63,547 bases of DNA, from contig JAFXTD010000019.1 in NCBI GenBank assembly GCA_017535925.1, forward strand, positions 1-63,547, read 5' to 3'. The translations under genes and the position numbers were made by a program. The notes beneath the pieces were generated by a model. That model made no database searches. It saw only the letters and a list, made by a program, of their open reading frames with translations, and was not told where the DNA came from. Each line of letters starts with the position of its first letter. The first letter of the stretch is position 1. The stretch comes from Selenomonadaceae bacterium (GTDB lineage: Bacteria; Bacillota; Negativicutes; Selenomonadales; Selenomonadaceae). Positions 47,062 to 55,063 of this stretch are shown here, piece after piece.

Positions 47062-48948
47062 TCAGCTCCAAATATCCGTTTCAAGAAATTTTTTCCTGTT
47101 CGTCGTCGAACGGGATTTTTTCTTGCGTTTGGGATTTTCCGCGCCGCCGCGCAAAACTTCATGCTGATTTTGCCAAAAAGTTTCGGGATTATTGCCTACG
47201 CAACTTTTCATGCACGCAAAATTGTATACAGCGAGATCAAGGCTTTCATTGCGGGCGTGTTCCGTAATACATTCCCATGCCTGATAAACAATACCGCCGA
47301 CACGCCGAAAAACTTTGTGCTCCGAAATCAGTTGCTTAAAATAATCCGCATCATAACCGCGCCGCTTGAAAAATTCATCGTCTCGTGGGAAATGCATAAC
47401 GCCGTTGCCTTCCGTGACACCGAGCCGCGACATAATTTCCTGCTTGCCGTCGTCGACGCCTAAAATCGTCAAAAGTACATTAGTTTGCTTAGGGTGTCCA
47501 TATTTGTACAAAATGGGCAATCCCATGCCGGCTTTACCTTTAATCGGGAAACGTCCTTTGCTCATGTTTCGGGCGCAATATTCGTAAACCGTCGCCGTTG
47601 CGAAGCCCGAATCAACGAACGTTCGCGCAACTTTAATCGGCGTCCCGTTCCCGAAAAAATAAACTCTGTCGAGCACGTCATCAAGTGCCCGCCACGTCGA
47701 AGGAAAATTTGGCTCCCCACGAATCACGCCACGCAAAATCCCGTGTCGAGTTTCACCCGCCGACCAGCCCGCGATTTCGTATTCAAGGCGATTAGCCTGC
47801 ACGTCAACCGCCGCCGTCAAAAGCAACACAGGTGACGGAATTTCGCCGTCATAATCTTCGCGTCGATCAAGAAAAATATTTTCATCGGGATAATCCCCCG
47901 TGATTCGGTAACTCAGACCAAATCTTGTATTGCAAACAACCGCCTCACGATTCGGGTCGCCACGTGCCTCAAGCCACTCGCGCATAATTTCATGCCACGA
48001 CAGCCACGGCGACGAAAAACCATTCAGCCAAAAACTACGCGTCCCGTTTTGTATCGCGTCGGGATTTTGTGCCTCGTAATGTTGCGGGGCATTTTTCATT
48101 TCCAGTTCCGAAAACTCGAAACCGCAATCGGGACAACGCCACTTGACCGAATTAACCACGACAGACTTGTTGCCTGCCTCGTCGCGTGTTTGCTTGAAGT
48201 CAACCTGCATTTGCCGATAATCGAGCGCGTGATATTCGCCGCAGTTCGGGCATTGATGTCGCCATTCTTCCTGCGTGCCAAGTTGATATTCCAAATCAAT
48301 TCGGCTTGCGCCTTCCGTCGTCGGAGTTGAAAACAAGCCGATTTTGTAATTCCAAAAAGTTGTCGTGCGTTTCGCCGCCAAATCAACGGGGTCGCCTTCT
48401 TTTGACGCCGATTGTGGAAATCTGTCGACTTCATCGCACAAAAGAATTCTTATCGGACGTGACGCCAAATTAGCAGGAGAATTCGCACCGGTGAGCACGA
48501 CGCGCCCGCCCGTGAAAAATTTGTTCAGTATCGTTTGATTCGCGTCACGAGTTTTGAGTTTATCGTAGAAAAGCGGCGTCAAAACTTTTGTATCTTCAAT
48601 CATGCGCGACAATCGAGCTTTGGAAAAATCCTGTGCAAGTTCCAAAGTCGGTTGAATTATCATCAGCGAACACGGATCGAGATGAGCAAATCTGCCGACG
48701 ATATTCAGCAGGCATTCTGACTTCGAGACTTGAGCCGCCGCCTTGATTGCCACGCGGTGAATTCTTTCGTCCGTGAACGCGTCCATAACCGCTTGCATGT
48801 ACGGAACGCGTGACGTGTGCCATTGCCCCGGTTCCGCGCTGTCACTCGGCAGTTGTCGAAACGTGTCCGCCCACTTCGACACGGATAATTTTTTAATCGG
48901 TTTGGTCAGTCTCGAAAGGAACTTCTTCAACGCCGCTTTCGTCTTCAA
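47062..48948 (-). CDS. terL: Terminase large subunit, GpA family
   Basis: A 628-aa DNA-packaging motor of the lambda GpA family. ATPase part: AIKAAAQVSKSECLLNIVGRF (variant Walker A) and ILLCDEVDRFP (Walker B). A zinc-ribbon pair CPNCGEYH...CPDCGFEF lies near residues 240-285. The nuclease half holds LLTAAVDVQANRLEYEI and a VDSGFATATVYEY segment. I chose TTG 48948, with GGAGG 9 nt upstream, inside the small terminase gene. GpA-type terminases of known phages cut at cos sites. Confidence 0.92.
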   Translation of the reverse strand: MKTKAALKKFLSRLTKPIKKLSVSKWADTFRQLPSDSAEPGQWHTSRVPYMQAVMDAFTDERIHRVAIKAAAQVSKSECLLNIVGRFAHLDPCSLMIIQPTLELAQDFSKARLSRMIEDTKVLTPLFYDKLKTRDANQTILNKFFTGGRVVLTGANSPANLASRPIRILLCDEVDRFPQSASKEGDPVDLAAKRTTTFWNYKIGLFSTPTTEGASRIDLEYQLGTQEEWRHQCPNCGEYHALDYRQMQVDFKQTRDEAGNKSVVVNSVKWRCPDCGFEFSELEMKNAPQHYEAQNPDAIQNGTRSFWLNGFSSPWLSWHEIMREWLEARGDPNREAVVCNTRFGLSYRITGDYPDENIFLDRREDYDGEIPSPVLLLTAAVDVQANRLEYEIAGWSAGETRHGILRGVIRGEPNFPSTWRALDDVLDRVYFFGNGTPIKVARTFVDSGFATATVYEYCARNMSKGRFPIKGKAGMGLPILYKYGHPKQTNVLLTILGVDDGKQEIMSRLGVTEGNGVMHFPRDDEFFKRRGYDADYFKQLISEHKVFRRVGGIVYQAWECITEHARNESLDLAVYNFACMKSCVGNNPETFWQNQHEVLRGGAENPKRKKKSRSTTNRKKFLETDIWS

Positions 48949-49429
48949 AAGTTGCGCCCTCCAATCCTGCCGCAAGTTCAGTCAGATTTTCTTCAATCGC
49001 CGATGTGAGTATCGAATAAATTTCGCCGCGAGATTTGCCGTCGAGTTGTGCCGCGTATTTGGCGGGCAAGCCCAAAAGTTTACTCCGAAAGTTTGTGATA
49101 ATTTCTCCCAACACACTTTCAACCGTTGCCGCCTCGTAAAGTTCGCCTTTGGTTTTGGCAAGCTTGACTTCGGCAAGTTCGCGCTTAGCTTTTTCGTGAA
49201 GTCCTTTTTCTTTCCAAAAGTTGACGCCGTCGCCCGAAGTGTTTTTCGACAGAAAATAATTCTGCAGACTGTCGAGCAACATGACTTCGCCGTTTTTCGA
49301 CCGATCATCGCGCACGACAATTCCCTCGTCGATTAGCTGATTGATTCGGGGCTGTGTCAAACTCAATGCCCGTGCAAGTTGCGACTGCGAGCAAAACAAA
49401 TCGCTTATAGCTCCGATAACTTTTCCCAT
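48893..49429 (-). CDS. terS: Terminase small subunit, Nu1-like
   Basis: A 178-aa protein. Residues 14-36 (SQSQLARALSLTQPRINQLIDEGIVV) form the winged helix-turn-helix that binds the packaging site; the middle is a helical, charged assembly domain (EKAKRELAEVKLAKTKGELYEAA), and the C-terminus is acidic. Its gene overlaps the large subunit. It is the first clear gene of the packaging block. Confidence 0.88.
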   Translation of the reverse strand: MGKVIGAISDLFCSQSQLARALSLTQPRINQLIDEGIVVRDDRSKNGEVMLLDSLQNYFLSKNTSGDGVNFWKEKGLHEKAKRELAEVKLAKTKGELYEAATVESVLGEIITNFRSKLLGLPAKYAAQLDGKSRGEIYSILTSAIEENLTELAAGLEGATFEDESGVEEVPFETDQTD

Positions 49430-49690
49430 GTGCGCCTCAATTCTTTATCTGTTTAGTCCCGACAATTGCCACGACTTATAAGAATAAGTAAAAAAAATTT
49501 TTTTTACCTAGACACTTGCCGGACGTCGCCGCCGCCGCGCAGCCTTGCCCTAAGCTGGAAGGACCCGTGGTAAAAAAATAAGCCCGTATAGGGGGCAAAA
49601 TTTTCTTTAGAGGCTGTCACGCTAATTTTAATCGATAGCAAAAATGTTATCAATGTAAACAAGTGTAAACTGCAGGCAACTAATCGGAAA
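49430..49690. other. Non-coding 260-bp stretch before the terminase genes, cos/pac candidate
   Basis: I see no gene on either strand. It contains a perfect 20-bp palindrome of eight A and eight T flanked by GT/AC (49488-49507), then a GC-rich run (49522-49545) and several short AT-rich repeats. In phages with Nu1/GpA-type terminases the packaging site commonly lies next to terS, so this is the most likely place; no known cos sequence is recognised. Confidence 0.4.
49488..49507. repeat. Perfect 20-bp A/T palindrome
   Basis: GTAAAAAAAATTTTTTTTAC is self-complementary. As RNA it would form a hairpin with a U tract in either direction, so it may be a terminator; as DNA it is strongly bent and could belong to the packaging site. 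Confidence 0.85.
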
Positions 49691-50146
49691 CTAGCGGCAA
49701 CATTGAGCAATTCTTAAACCTGTTCGAAAACGAATCATTTCTTTGCTGTCAAGATTCAACGCGTTTAAACCTTTATCGTGCAATCGCAAAATGTATTGTC
49801 GCGTGTAATGCAGGAGCTTCGCAATAGCATTGAACGATTGACAACCGACATAACGATAGCTGATAACTCGTTGCGGTAATTCGTCCATGTGTGTTTGATT
49901 GAGCAACGACAACAGTCGGAACTTCTGCGCTTCGATCTGTTCAGCGATTGTTGTTAGTGATCGTTCGGCGTCGACGATTAACGTTGCGAGTTTCTCGACC
50001 TTTGACGATTGAGCCGGTGCGTGTGGCATTCCGTCAAGTGGCGGGGCTGAAGGATGAGCGAAGAAACGCAAATCTTCAAGTCGGCGTGTCTCGCGCTCAT
50101 ATTTCAGTTTCAATTCCCAAACCGAATTCAGCATTTGATAATCCAA
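49691..50146 (-). CDS. RinA/ArpU-like late transcription regulator
   Basis: A 151-aa protein whose C-terminal region is a sigma-4-like helix-turn-helix, QRVISYRYVGCQSFNAIAKLLHYTRQYILRLHDKGLNAL (about residues 90-130), as in ArpU/RinA activators of late genes and DUF1492 proteins. The N-terminal part is a helical coil. I chose TTG at 50146 because GGAGG lies 8 nt before it. It is the first gene before packaging genes and is transcribed from the origin-like region, fitting a late activator. Confidence 0.8.
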   Translation of the reverse strand: MDYQMLNSVWELKLKYERETRRLEDLRFFAHPSAPPLDGMPHAPAQSSKVEKLATLIVDAERSLTTIAEQIEAQKFRLLSLLNQTHMDELPQRVISYRYVGCQSFNAIAKLLHYTRQYILRLHDKGLNALNLDSKEMIRFRTGLRIAQCCR

Positions 50147-50198
50147 GGCGGCGTCCTCCAAAAGTCCGTGAACAACTGATTATTGGCTTGATTATAGC

Positions 50199-50227
50199 AC
50201 AAATGGCGTTGTAACGCCATTTTTTTA
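50199..50227 (+). terminator. Perfect 10-bp hairpin with seven T residues
   Basis: AAATGGCGTT and AACGCCATTT pair around a 2-nt loop, followed by T residues in the plus direction. No plus-strand gene precedes it. The minus strand carries TATAAT (50189-50194 complement) just downstream, so it may instead serve in late-promoter control or origin structure. Confidence 0.6.
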
Positions 50228-50264
50228 TATTTTGGCTGTGCGCGACAAAAATCAGCCGGTGACG

Positions 50265-50299
50265 ATGGTGTTGAAGGGTGTTGATTTGGTGACGAAACG
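50265..50299 (+). repeat. 35-bp perfect inverted repeat, left arm
   Basis: Begins ATGGTGTTGAAGGGTG and includes GGTGACGAA. Its partner is 50714-50748. Perfect identity at the outside, with diverged inner arms, suggests selection for the ends. Confidence 0.95.
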
Positions 50300-50512
50300 T
50301 TTTTTTGACAAATGGCGTCCTGACGCGGTTTGTGACAAATGCGGTGACGAAAGGTGATGAAAAGGTGATGAAAAAAATTGGACAAAACAAGCCCACACTA
50401 GGCGAGTTTCAATTTTGGTGACGAAATCCCCTATTGTAGCGTTCTCCGCAAAAAATTTTTCAAAAAAACTGGTTGGATTTTTTGCCATATTTCTAATTTG
50501 TTATAATCCTAT

Positions 50513-50540
50513 AATAGTCAAAAAGTCCAACCTGTTTTTT
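50513..50540. repeat. 28-bp sequence shared with the primase gene repeats
   Basis: The block AATAGTCAAAAAGTCCAACC plus eight further bases is present, reverse-complemented, in the third 60-bp tandem repeat of the primase gene (52552-52579), and with one change in the other two. Confidence 0.9.
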
Positions 50541-50713
50541 TTTTTTTTTCGCTGTAGAGCGCTATAATGGGAAAATCGTCACCAGTAAGGCGGAAAAATG
50601 CAAAAGTCGCCTAGTGTACGCTTGTTTTTTTGGCACTTTTAACGGTCAAAAATTCGTCACCACTTCGTCACCCGATTTTTAAAGTTGGCGTTCTGACGCC
50701 ATTTGTTGAAGGT

Positions 50714-50748
50714 CGTTTCGTCACCAAATCAACACCCTTCAACACCAT
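50714..50748 (-). repeat. 35-bp perfect inverted repeat, right arm
   Basis: Exact reverse complement of 50265-50299. Three TTCGTCACC iterons lie at 50651, 50663 and 50717, and a fourth at 50759 just outside. Confidence 0.95.
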
Positions 50749-50773
50749 TTGCCCGAAATTCGTCACCTCGGCA

Positions 50774-50809
50774 CAAAAAAACACCCCGAATTGAGCTTCG
50801 GGGCGTTGA
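50774..50809 (-). terminator. Rho-independent terminator after the primase-helicase gene
   Basis: AACGCCCCGAA and TTCGGGGTGTT pair around a 6-nt loop and are followed by a T-run on the minus strand. It ends the early transcript before the origin-like region. Confidence 0.85.
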
Positions 50810-50824
50810 AATTTTCGTATCGGT

Positions 50825-53800
50825 TCAGCTTTCAAACGGAATATCATCGGTGTGCGAGTTGTCGACAAGCCCAAAACCGAAATATTCGATACCGCGCTTT
50901 GTTCTTTCGCGTCGGCAGTTGGGGAGTTGTTCGACGAGCTTGCCGAGTTCGCGATCGTTGTAGCGTGAGCATTCGAAGCCGAAATTGTTCCTGAGTTTGT
51001 CCAGAAAATCTTTGCGCGTGCAATGTTTATCGTCGCCGGTTACGCAGAATTCCTCGATAAACTGCGTGATAAAGTCGTTGTCGGCAATGTAAGTTCTGCG
51101 GGATTTGTTCATTTCGGCAGACTCAATCAACTTGTCTTCGCGGTAATAATTGTATGCGCCGTCGACGATAACGCTGAGCAGTGCCGATAAATTTTCCTCT
51201 TCAAGCAGACGTTTCGGCAAGGAAAGATCGGCGTCCTTACCTTCAAAAGTTTGGCTGAATTCGAGCGTTTGAAGTCGGCGGAGCAAGCCTTTATCGCGAA
51301 CGTTGGCGAGTTGCGGGAAAAAGTTTCCGCAGATAATGAATTTGGCGAACGGTCGGAAGTTTTCAAAGTTGCAATGGAGCAAGCGCACGGACATTTCTTC
51401 GCCGCCCGTCACGTCTTTAACGAGTTGGGAATTTAGCGTGCAAGTTTGCGGCAGTTCGGAACTGATTGCGACGCGTGCGCCGATAAGCATAGCAAGCGCG
51501 GGCGTTGCGTTGTTTGCGTCGGCGGGGGTTTTCGGCTCAAGCAGGAGTGACGCGGGAATATTGACTGCGTGCCCGCCCATCATGTATTTGTATGTCACAA
51601 GAATTGTCGATTTACCGTTTGCGCCGCGTCCCTTCCAGAAGTGAAGTTTTTGCTGATTGATTTCGCCGGTCGTGCAATAGCCGAGATAGCGAATCATGGC
51701 GGCAAGCGATTCTTCGTTCGGCTGAATATCACGCAAGAATTTCCGCACGGTCGACTGGTCGGCGTTGGGGTTCCAAACGGCATTGCAACACTTTGTAAGG
51801 AGCAAATTTTTATCGACTTCGGGATAAAATTGTTTGGTCTGCAGGTCGATAACGCCGTTTTTGACGAGCAACAAATTCGGGTGCGCGTCAAGGTCGGCGG
51901 CCTTGATAACAACTTGGTCGTCGACGCGTGCAAGGCGAATTGCGTTGCTCATGCACTTGCCATTACGCCAACTTTGAATCATTTTGTCGGTATCCTTGTC
52001 GGCGTTGGCGGGCATGTTCGCGGTTAAAATCGAGCTCATTTTTCGGGCGAAGCGCAAGACTTCAATATCTTGTTTCGGGTTGCTGAGCGTCCAAACTCCG
52101 CAACCTTTATAATCGGGGTTTTTCTGGAAAACAAGCCATTGATCGCGGGCGGTGATATGGCGGAGACAGCTTCCGAACGTGTAAATAAGTTGCGTGGCGC
52201 GGCCTTCGTCGTCGTCGGGCTGAGCGAAAAGATATTCCACGTCGAAATTATCGGCTTTGATTTTGAACTTGTTGTCAATGGCGGCCTTGTCGCGGGCGCG
52301 TTCGTGTTCGCGAAGCTGTTGCGCGTTGTATGCGGTCTGCTTTTTCTTAATTTCGCGGGCAAGCTCGTTGACTTCGTGTTGAAAATTTTTCACGTCGAAA
52401 TCCGCCAACGCATTTGCGGAGGAAAAACTTGAAAAAACGGGTTGGACTTTTTGACTATTGTTTTCGTCATCATTTGCGGAGGAAAAACTTGAAAAAACGG
52501 GTTGGACTTTTTGACTATTGTTTTCGTCATCATTTGCGGAGGAAAAACTTGAAAAAACAGGTTGGACTTTTTGACTATTGTCGTTTCCCTTCCAAGTTGA
52601 TGTCGCGCTAAAGAATTCCTCTTTCTCCAACTCGCGGCAAATCTTTTTTGCTTCCTTGCAAATCTTCTTGAGCGTGGCGATAAATTCGTCGTGCAAGCGG
52701 GACATGTAAACTTTGAGCGCGGCGATTTGGTGCCGACGTTTGATAGTGCTGAGTTCTTTAACGTCGAAATTTTCTTCGCCGATGGTTTTGGCGAAAGAAA
52801 TTCCTTCGGCAAGCGCGGCTTTGATGTCGGGATTAATTTTCCCGTGCACTGACTCGTAATCGCTGAAATCGGGTTTTTGTTCGTCGACTGAATTATCGGG
52901 CGCGGGCGTTTCCGTTTCTTCTGCGGACTCCTGCGCGTTAATTTCGGTATGTTCGTCGTTCGCGGGTGCCGAAAAAATTTCGTCGTCGGTCAACGTGCCG
53001 TTTTTTGCGGCATCGTAAATTTCTTTGATTCGGGCGGCGAAATTTTCGGGTTCCGCCTGTAAAAATTCGTTCGCGTCGTTGAACTTGTCGGAAAGTTGCA
53101 CACCGACCGCGTCATGTCCGAGAGCTTTTAAAGTTTTGACGACAGCGGGCGTTTCCTTAATTCCGGCTTCGTCGTTATCGAGCACGACGACGAAAAATTT
53201 CTTGCCGATATCTTCGGCGCGAAGTCTGCGTTTGTGCTTGCCGGTAATTGCGGTGCCCATAATCGCAACTGCGTTGACGTGCGGCGTTTTGCTGAGCGAA
53301 ATAATTCCGTTCGCGTTGATAAATTCGTCGCGCACGGAGCCGAAAAAAGTACTGATCGCGTCGAATTCGCCTTCGTGGACAAAAATAATCGGGTCGTCAC
53401 TTTCGACAGCGCGTTTGAAATTGAAAACGGGCTTCGGTGCGGGCGAGTGCCATTTTTTACGCAGGACGGATTTTTGTTCGTCGGAAAGTTCATCCTCGTT
53501 GCCGGTGAAGCGCGCAAGGAAACTGTGCTTTGACGCGGGCACGATAAACGCGGGAGTTTTCGCCTTGCCGAATTCGCCGACGTGACCGCACCAGAAATAT
53601 TCGTAAATTGCTTTGGGAATACCGCGATAAACATTGTCGTGCCGAGCCATAAAAAATTTCAGTCCCGAAGCCGCGAACGAATAAAAATTCGAGTAATCTT
53701 TAAGTTTGCTTTCGTCGACTTCGTTGGTGTCGTCGAAAATCACGGGGCTTGCGGCGTGCGGGCTGTGAACTTCGCCGTTTTCGTCAATGACGACGCCGAG

Positions 53801-54133
53801 CAATTTGGCAACTGCTTCGAGAGCTTTTGGAAAGTCGTTGGCGTCAGGGAATTTGCCTTTGTCGTCGACGTGATAATTGAGCTTGAATTTTGCGGCAAGC
53901 GCGATATTATCCCATGAGCAATGGCATTTGTAGCAATGCCACTCGACGTGGTCGCCGTTTTGCGAAAGATATTTCGGGACAATGCCGGTTCCGTCGTGAC
54001 CACTGCCGTTATTGCATTCGGGGCAAGTCCAGCCGAGTTTTGCCTTGACGAGTCCGATCTTGATTGCAACGGTATCGGGGTCGACCATGCGCACTGCGGT
54101 GCGGATTTTTTCGCGTTCCTCTTTGCTAAGCAT
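50825..54133 (-). CDS. Primase-helicase (zinc finger, Toprim, D5/P4-type SF3 helicase)
   Basis: A 1,102-aa replication protein. A primase zinc site CPEC...CYKC is at residues 37-70; a Toprim fold follows near 245-330 (PIIFVHEGEFDAIS and FFVVVLDNDEAGIK); the helicase has D5_N-like sequence and Walker A GRGANGKST near residue 835. A linker at residues about 517-574 consists of three 20-residue tandem repeats (KVQPVFSSFSSAN cores). GGGGG precedes the ATG at 54133. It should unwind and prime at the neighbouring origin-like region. P4 alpha is about 777 aa, so this protein is enlarged by the linker. Confidence 0.9.
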   Translation of the reverse strand: MLSKEEREKIRTAVRMVDPDTVAIKIGLVKAKLGWTCPECNNGSGHDGTGIVPKYLSQNGDHVEWHCYKCHCSWDNIALAAKFKLNYHVDDKGKFPDANDFPKALEAVAKLLGVVIDENGEVHSPHAASPVIFDDTNEVDESKLKDYSNFYSFAASGLKFFMARHDNVYRGIPKAIYEYFWCGHVGEFGKAKTPAFIVPASKHSFLARFTGNEDELSDEQKSVLRKKWHSPAPKPVFNFKRAVESDDPIIFVHEGEFDAISTFFGSVRDEFINANGIISLSKTPHVNAVAIMGTAITGKHKRRLRAEDIGKKFFVVVLDNDEAGIKETPAVVKTLKALGHDAVGVQLSDKFNDANEFLQAEPENFAARIKEIYDAAKNGTLTDDEIFSAPANDEHTEINAQESAEETETPAPDNSVDEQKPDFSDYESVHGKINPDIKAALAEGISFAKTIGEENFDVKELSTIKRRHQIAALKVYMSRLHDEFIATLKKICKEAKKICRELEKEEFFSATSTWKGNDNSQKVQPVFSSFSSANDDENNSQKVQPVFSSFSSANDDENNSQKVQPVFSSFSSANALADFDVKNFQHEVNELAREIKKKQTAYNAQQLREHERARDKAAIDNKFKIKADNFDVEYLFAQPDDDEGRATQLIYTFGSCLRHITARDQWLVFQKNPDYKGCGVWTLSNPKQDIEVLRFARKMSSILTANMPANADKDTDKMIQSWRNGKCMSNAIRLARVDDQVVIKAADLDAHPNLLLVKNGVIDLQTKQFYPEVDKNLLLTKCCNAVWNPNADQSTVRKFLRDIQPNEESLAAMIRYLGYCTTGEINQQKLHFWKGRGANGKSTILVTYKYMMGGHAVNIPASLLLEPKTPADANNATPALAMLIGARVAISSELPQTCTLNSQLVKDVTGGEEMSVRLLHCNFENFRPFAKFIICGNFFPQLANVRDKGLLRRLQTLEFSQTFEGKDADLSLPKRLLEEENLSALLSVIVDGAYNYYREDKLIESAEMNKSRRTYIADNDFITQFIEEFCVTGDDKHCTRKDFLDKLRNNFGFECSRYNDRELGKLVEQLPNCRRERTKRGIEYFGFGLVDNSHTDDIPFES
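52411..52580. repeat. 60-bp tandem repeats (2.8 copies) inside the primase gene
   Basis: Units start at 52411, 52471 and 52531; the first two are identical and the third differs by one base in its 50 bases. Each encodes 20 residues in frame. A 28-bp part of the unit also occurs in the origin-like region. Confidence 0.95.
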
Positions 54134-54153
54134 ATAAAAACCCCCTTCAAATG

Positions 54154-54183
54154 TTGACACACAACACCAAAAGGGGCTATAAT
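54154..54183 (+). promoter_or_regulatory. Plus-strand promoter candidate
   Basis: TTGACA (54154-54159) and TATAAT (54178-54183) are perfect hexamers 18 bp apart, facing away from the primase gene. The region 54184-54330 that it would transcribe has no gene but strong hairpins. Confidence 0.55.
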
Positions 54184-54330
54184 CATCTTGCTTAATTTGA
54201 ATAAACGGTTTTCGCAAGATGCCCGCTTCCGGTGTTATGATGTTTTAGGTAAACTTATCTTAACACGTAAGGCGGGCATTTTGCAACGCTTTTTTTTGCC
54301 CGCCTTTGGTGTTCGTGCCGTTAAAATAGA
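54184..54330 (+). ncRNA. Structured non-coding stretch, possible small RNA
   Basis: Stems seen: CATCTTGC / GCAAGATG (54184-54221), GCCCGC with GCGGGC enclosing GTGTTA / TAACAC and GAT / ATC, and AAGGCGGGC / GCCCGCCTT near the end, with a T7 run. Together with the consensus promoter this suggests a structured plus-strand RNA; alternatively the same hairpins act in the primase 5' leader on the minus strand. Confidence 0.3.
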
Positions 54331-54882
54331 TTACCGACCGCGAGTTTTCGGTTTGTAAATTATTTCCGGTTCATAAAAAGGTGACTCGGCGAGAATTTCT
54401 TTGCCCGCAATTAAGTTTGCGGCTTCGACCAACAAAGCTTGCTTAACGTTGGGATCTTTTACAGTTTTTGCGGTCTTGCGCAATTCAATTCCGCGTTGCA
54501 AGTTGAGCCGTTCCCAGCGAATGTTGGTTTTCGCAGTTTGATCGCCGTCGACGGAATAACCGCCCGTTTTGCGGATTGCCGGCAAGACTTCCGACGTAAC
54601 CCAGTGTTTGAAAGTTTTTGCGCCGTCGAGTTCGCTTGAGAAAACCAGCGAATAAAAACCGCTTTCGTTAATGACGGTCATGTTGCGTCGCTGACCTGAC
54701 CCGTTGATTTGACGGGTCAGCTTGTCTTCGTCGTCAACGTGATTTCGCAAAGCTTGGTCGGTGTCTTTGTAACCGAGAGCGGTCGCAACGTCTTTGCCGA
54801 CAAGCCACGGCACGCCGTCAATCATGACGACGCGAACGAGTCCGAATTCCTCGTTCTCGAAGAGTTGAACAATGTTTTCCAT
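54331..54882 (-). CDS. BRO-N antirepressor-like protein
   Basis: A 183-aa protein with a BRO-N domain (VVMIDGVPWLVGKDVATALGYKDTD, MTVINESGFYSLVFSSELDGAKTFKHWVTSEVLPAIRKTGGYSVDGD) at residues about 10-120, then a helical tail rich in Leu, Lys and Arg. It is related to the protein at 9524 over the N-terminal half, while the C-termini differ. AGGAGG lies 7 nt before the ATG at 54882. A role in relieving repression is inferred. Confidence 0.82.
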   Translation of the reverse strand: MENIVQLFENEEFGLVRVVMIDGVPWLVGKDVATALGYKDTDQALRNHVDDEDKLTRQINGSGQRRNMTVINESGFYSLVFSSELDGAKTFKHWVTSEVLPAIRKTGGYSVDGDQTAKTNIRWERLNLQRGIELRKTAKTVKDPNVKQALLVEAANLIAGKEILAESPFYEPEIIYKPKTRGR

Positions 54883-54901
54883 AATCAATCCTCCTAAAAG
54901 T

Positions 54902-54930
54902 TTGACAGTATGAAACTCGAATGGTAAAAT
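54902..54930 (+). promoter_or_regulatory. Plus-strand promoter of a possible small RNA
   Basis: TTGACA (54902-54907) and TAAAAT (54925-54930), 17-bp spacer. It overlaps, face to face, a weaker minus-strand promoter (TTGATT, 17 bp, TACTGT) for the BRO gene. Confidence 0.6.
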
Positions 54931-54936
54931 CAAAAT

Positions 54937-55025
54937 GCCTCAGGGGTTACAGGAATGTAGACTTGTGGCGCAAAAGCCCGTTGTGTGATTGTGTTAGGTA
55001 ACCTAATTGTACAACAGGCTTTTTT
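54937..55025 (+). ncRNA. Candidate small RNA ending at a palindromic terminator
   Basis: A transcript from the promoter above would be about 90 nt and end in a hairpin: AAAAGCC / GGCTTTTTT, GTTGT / ACAAC, and a perfect TTAGGTAACCTAA inner palindrome. I see no credible ORF with a ribosome site; the only ATG gives 17 codons. Target unknown. Confidence 0.4.
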
Positions 55026-55030
55026 AATTG

Positions 55031-55063
55031 TCAAAATTCAAAGTGCCGCCTCCTTAGAAAAGT
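55031..55063. repeat. 33-bp direct repeat, left of the methyltransferase gene
   Basis: Matches 55892-55924 at 32 of 33 positions. It carries the end of one gene (stop TAA), an AGGAGG site and the start TTG AAT TTT GA, but here the frame stops after five codons, as if a following gene had been lost. Confidence 0.85.

Larger units (their letters stand above)
50265..50748. other. 484-bp inverted duplication with GGTGACGAA iterons, putative replication origin
   Basis: The outer 35 bp at 50265-50299 and 50714-50748 are perfect inverted repeats. Inner pairs also match inversely: 50388-50406 with 50610-50628, 50413-50449 with about 50549-50590, and 50471-50483 with 50521-50533, all centred near 50500-50507. 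The left arm carries GGTGACGAA or GGTGATGAA copies in plus orientation, the right arm the reverse complement TTCGTCACC. The centre is AT-rich (TTATAATCCTATAATA, then a 16-T run). No gene is present. Iterons, AT-rich centre and position beside the primase-helicase suggest an origin. Confidence 0.6.

Noticed and set aside
50265-50748. Insertion sequence or MITE reading of the 484-bp inverted duplication
   Set aside because: Perfect 35-bp ends would allow it, but I see no target-site duplication, and iterons beside the primase gene fit an origin better; kept as the named alternative.
52411-52580. Regular 60-bp repeats looked like a CRISPR array
   Set aside because: The units are directly adjacent without unique spacers and translate in frame inside the primase-helicase gene; no cas gene is present.
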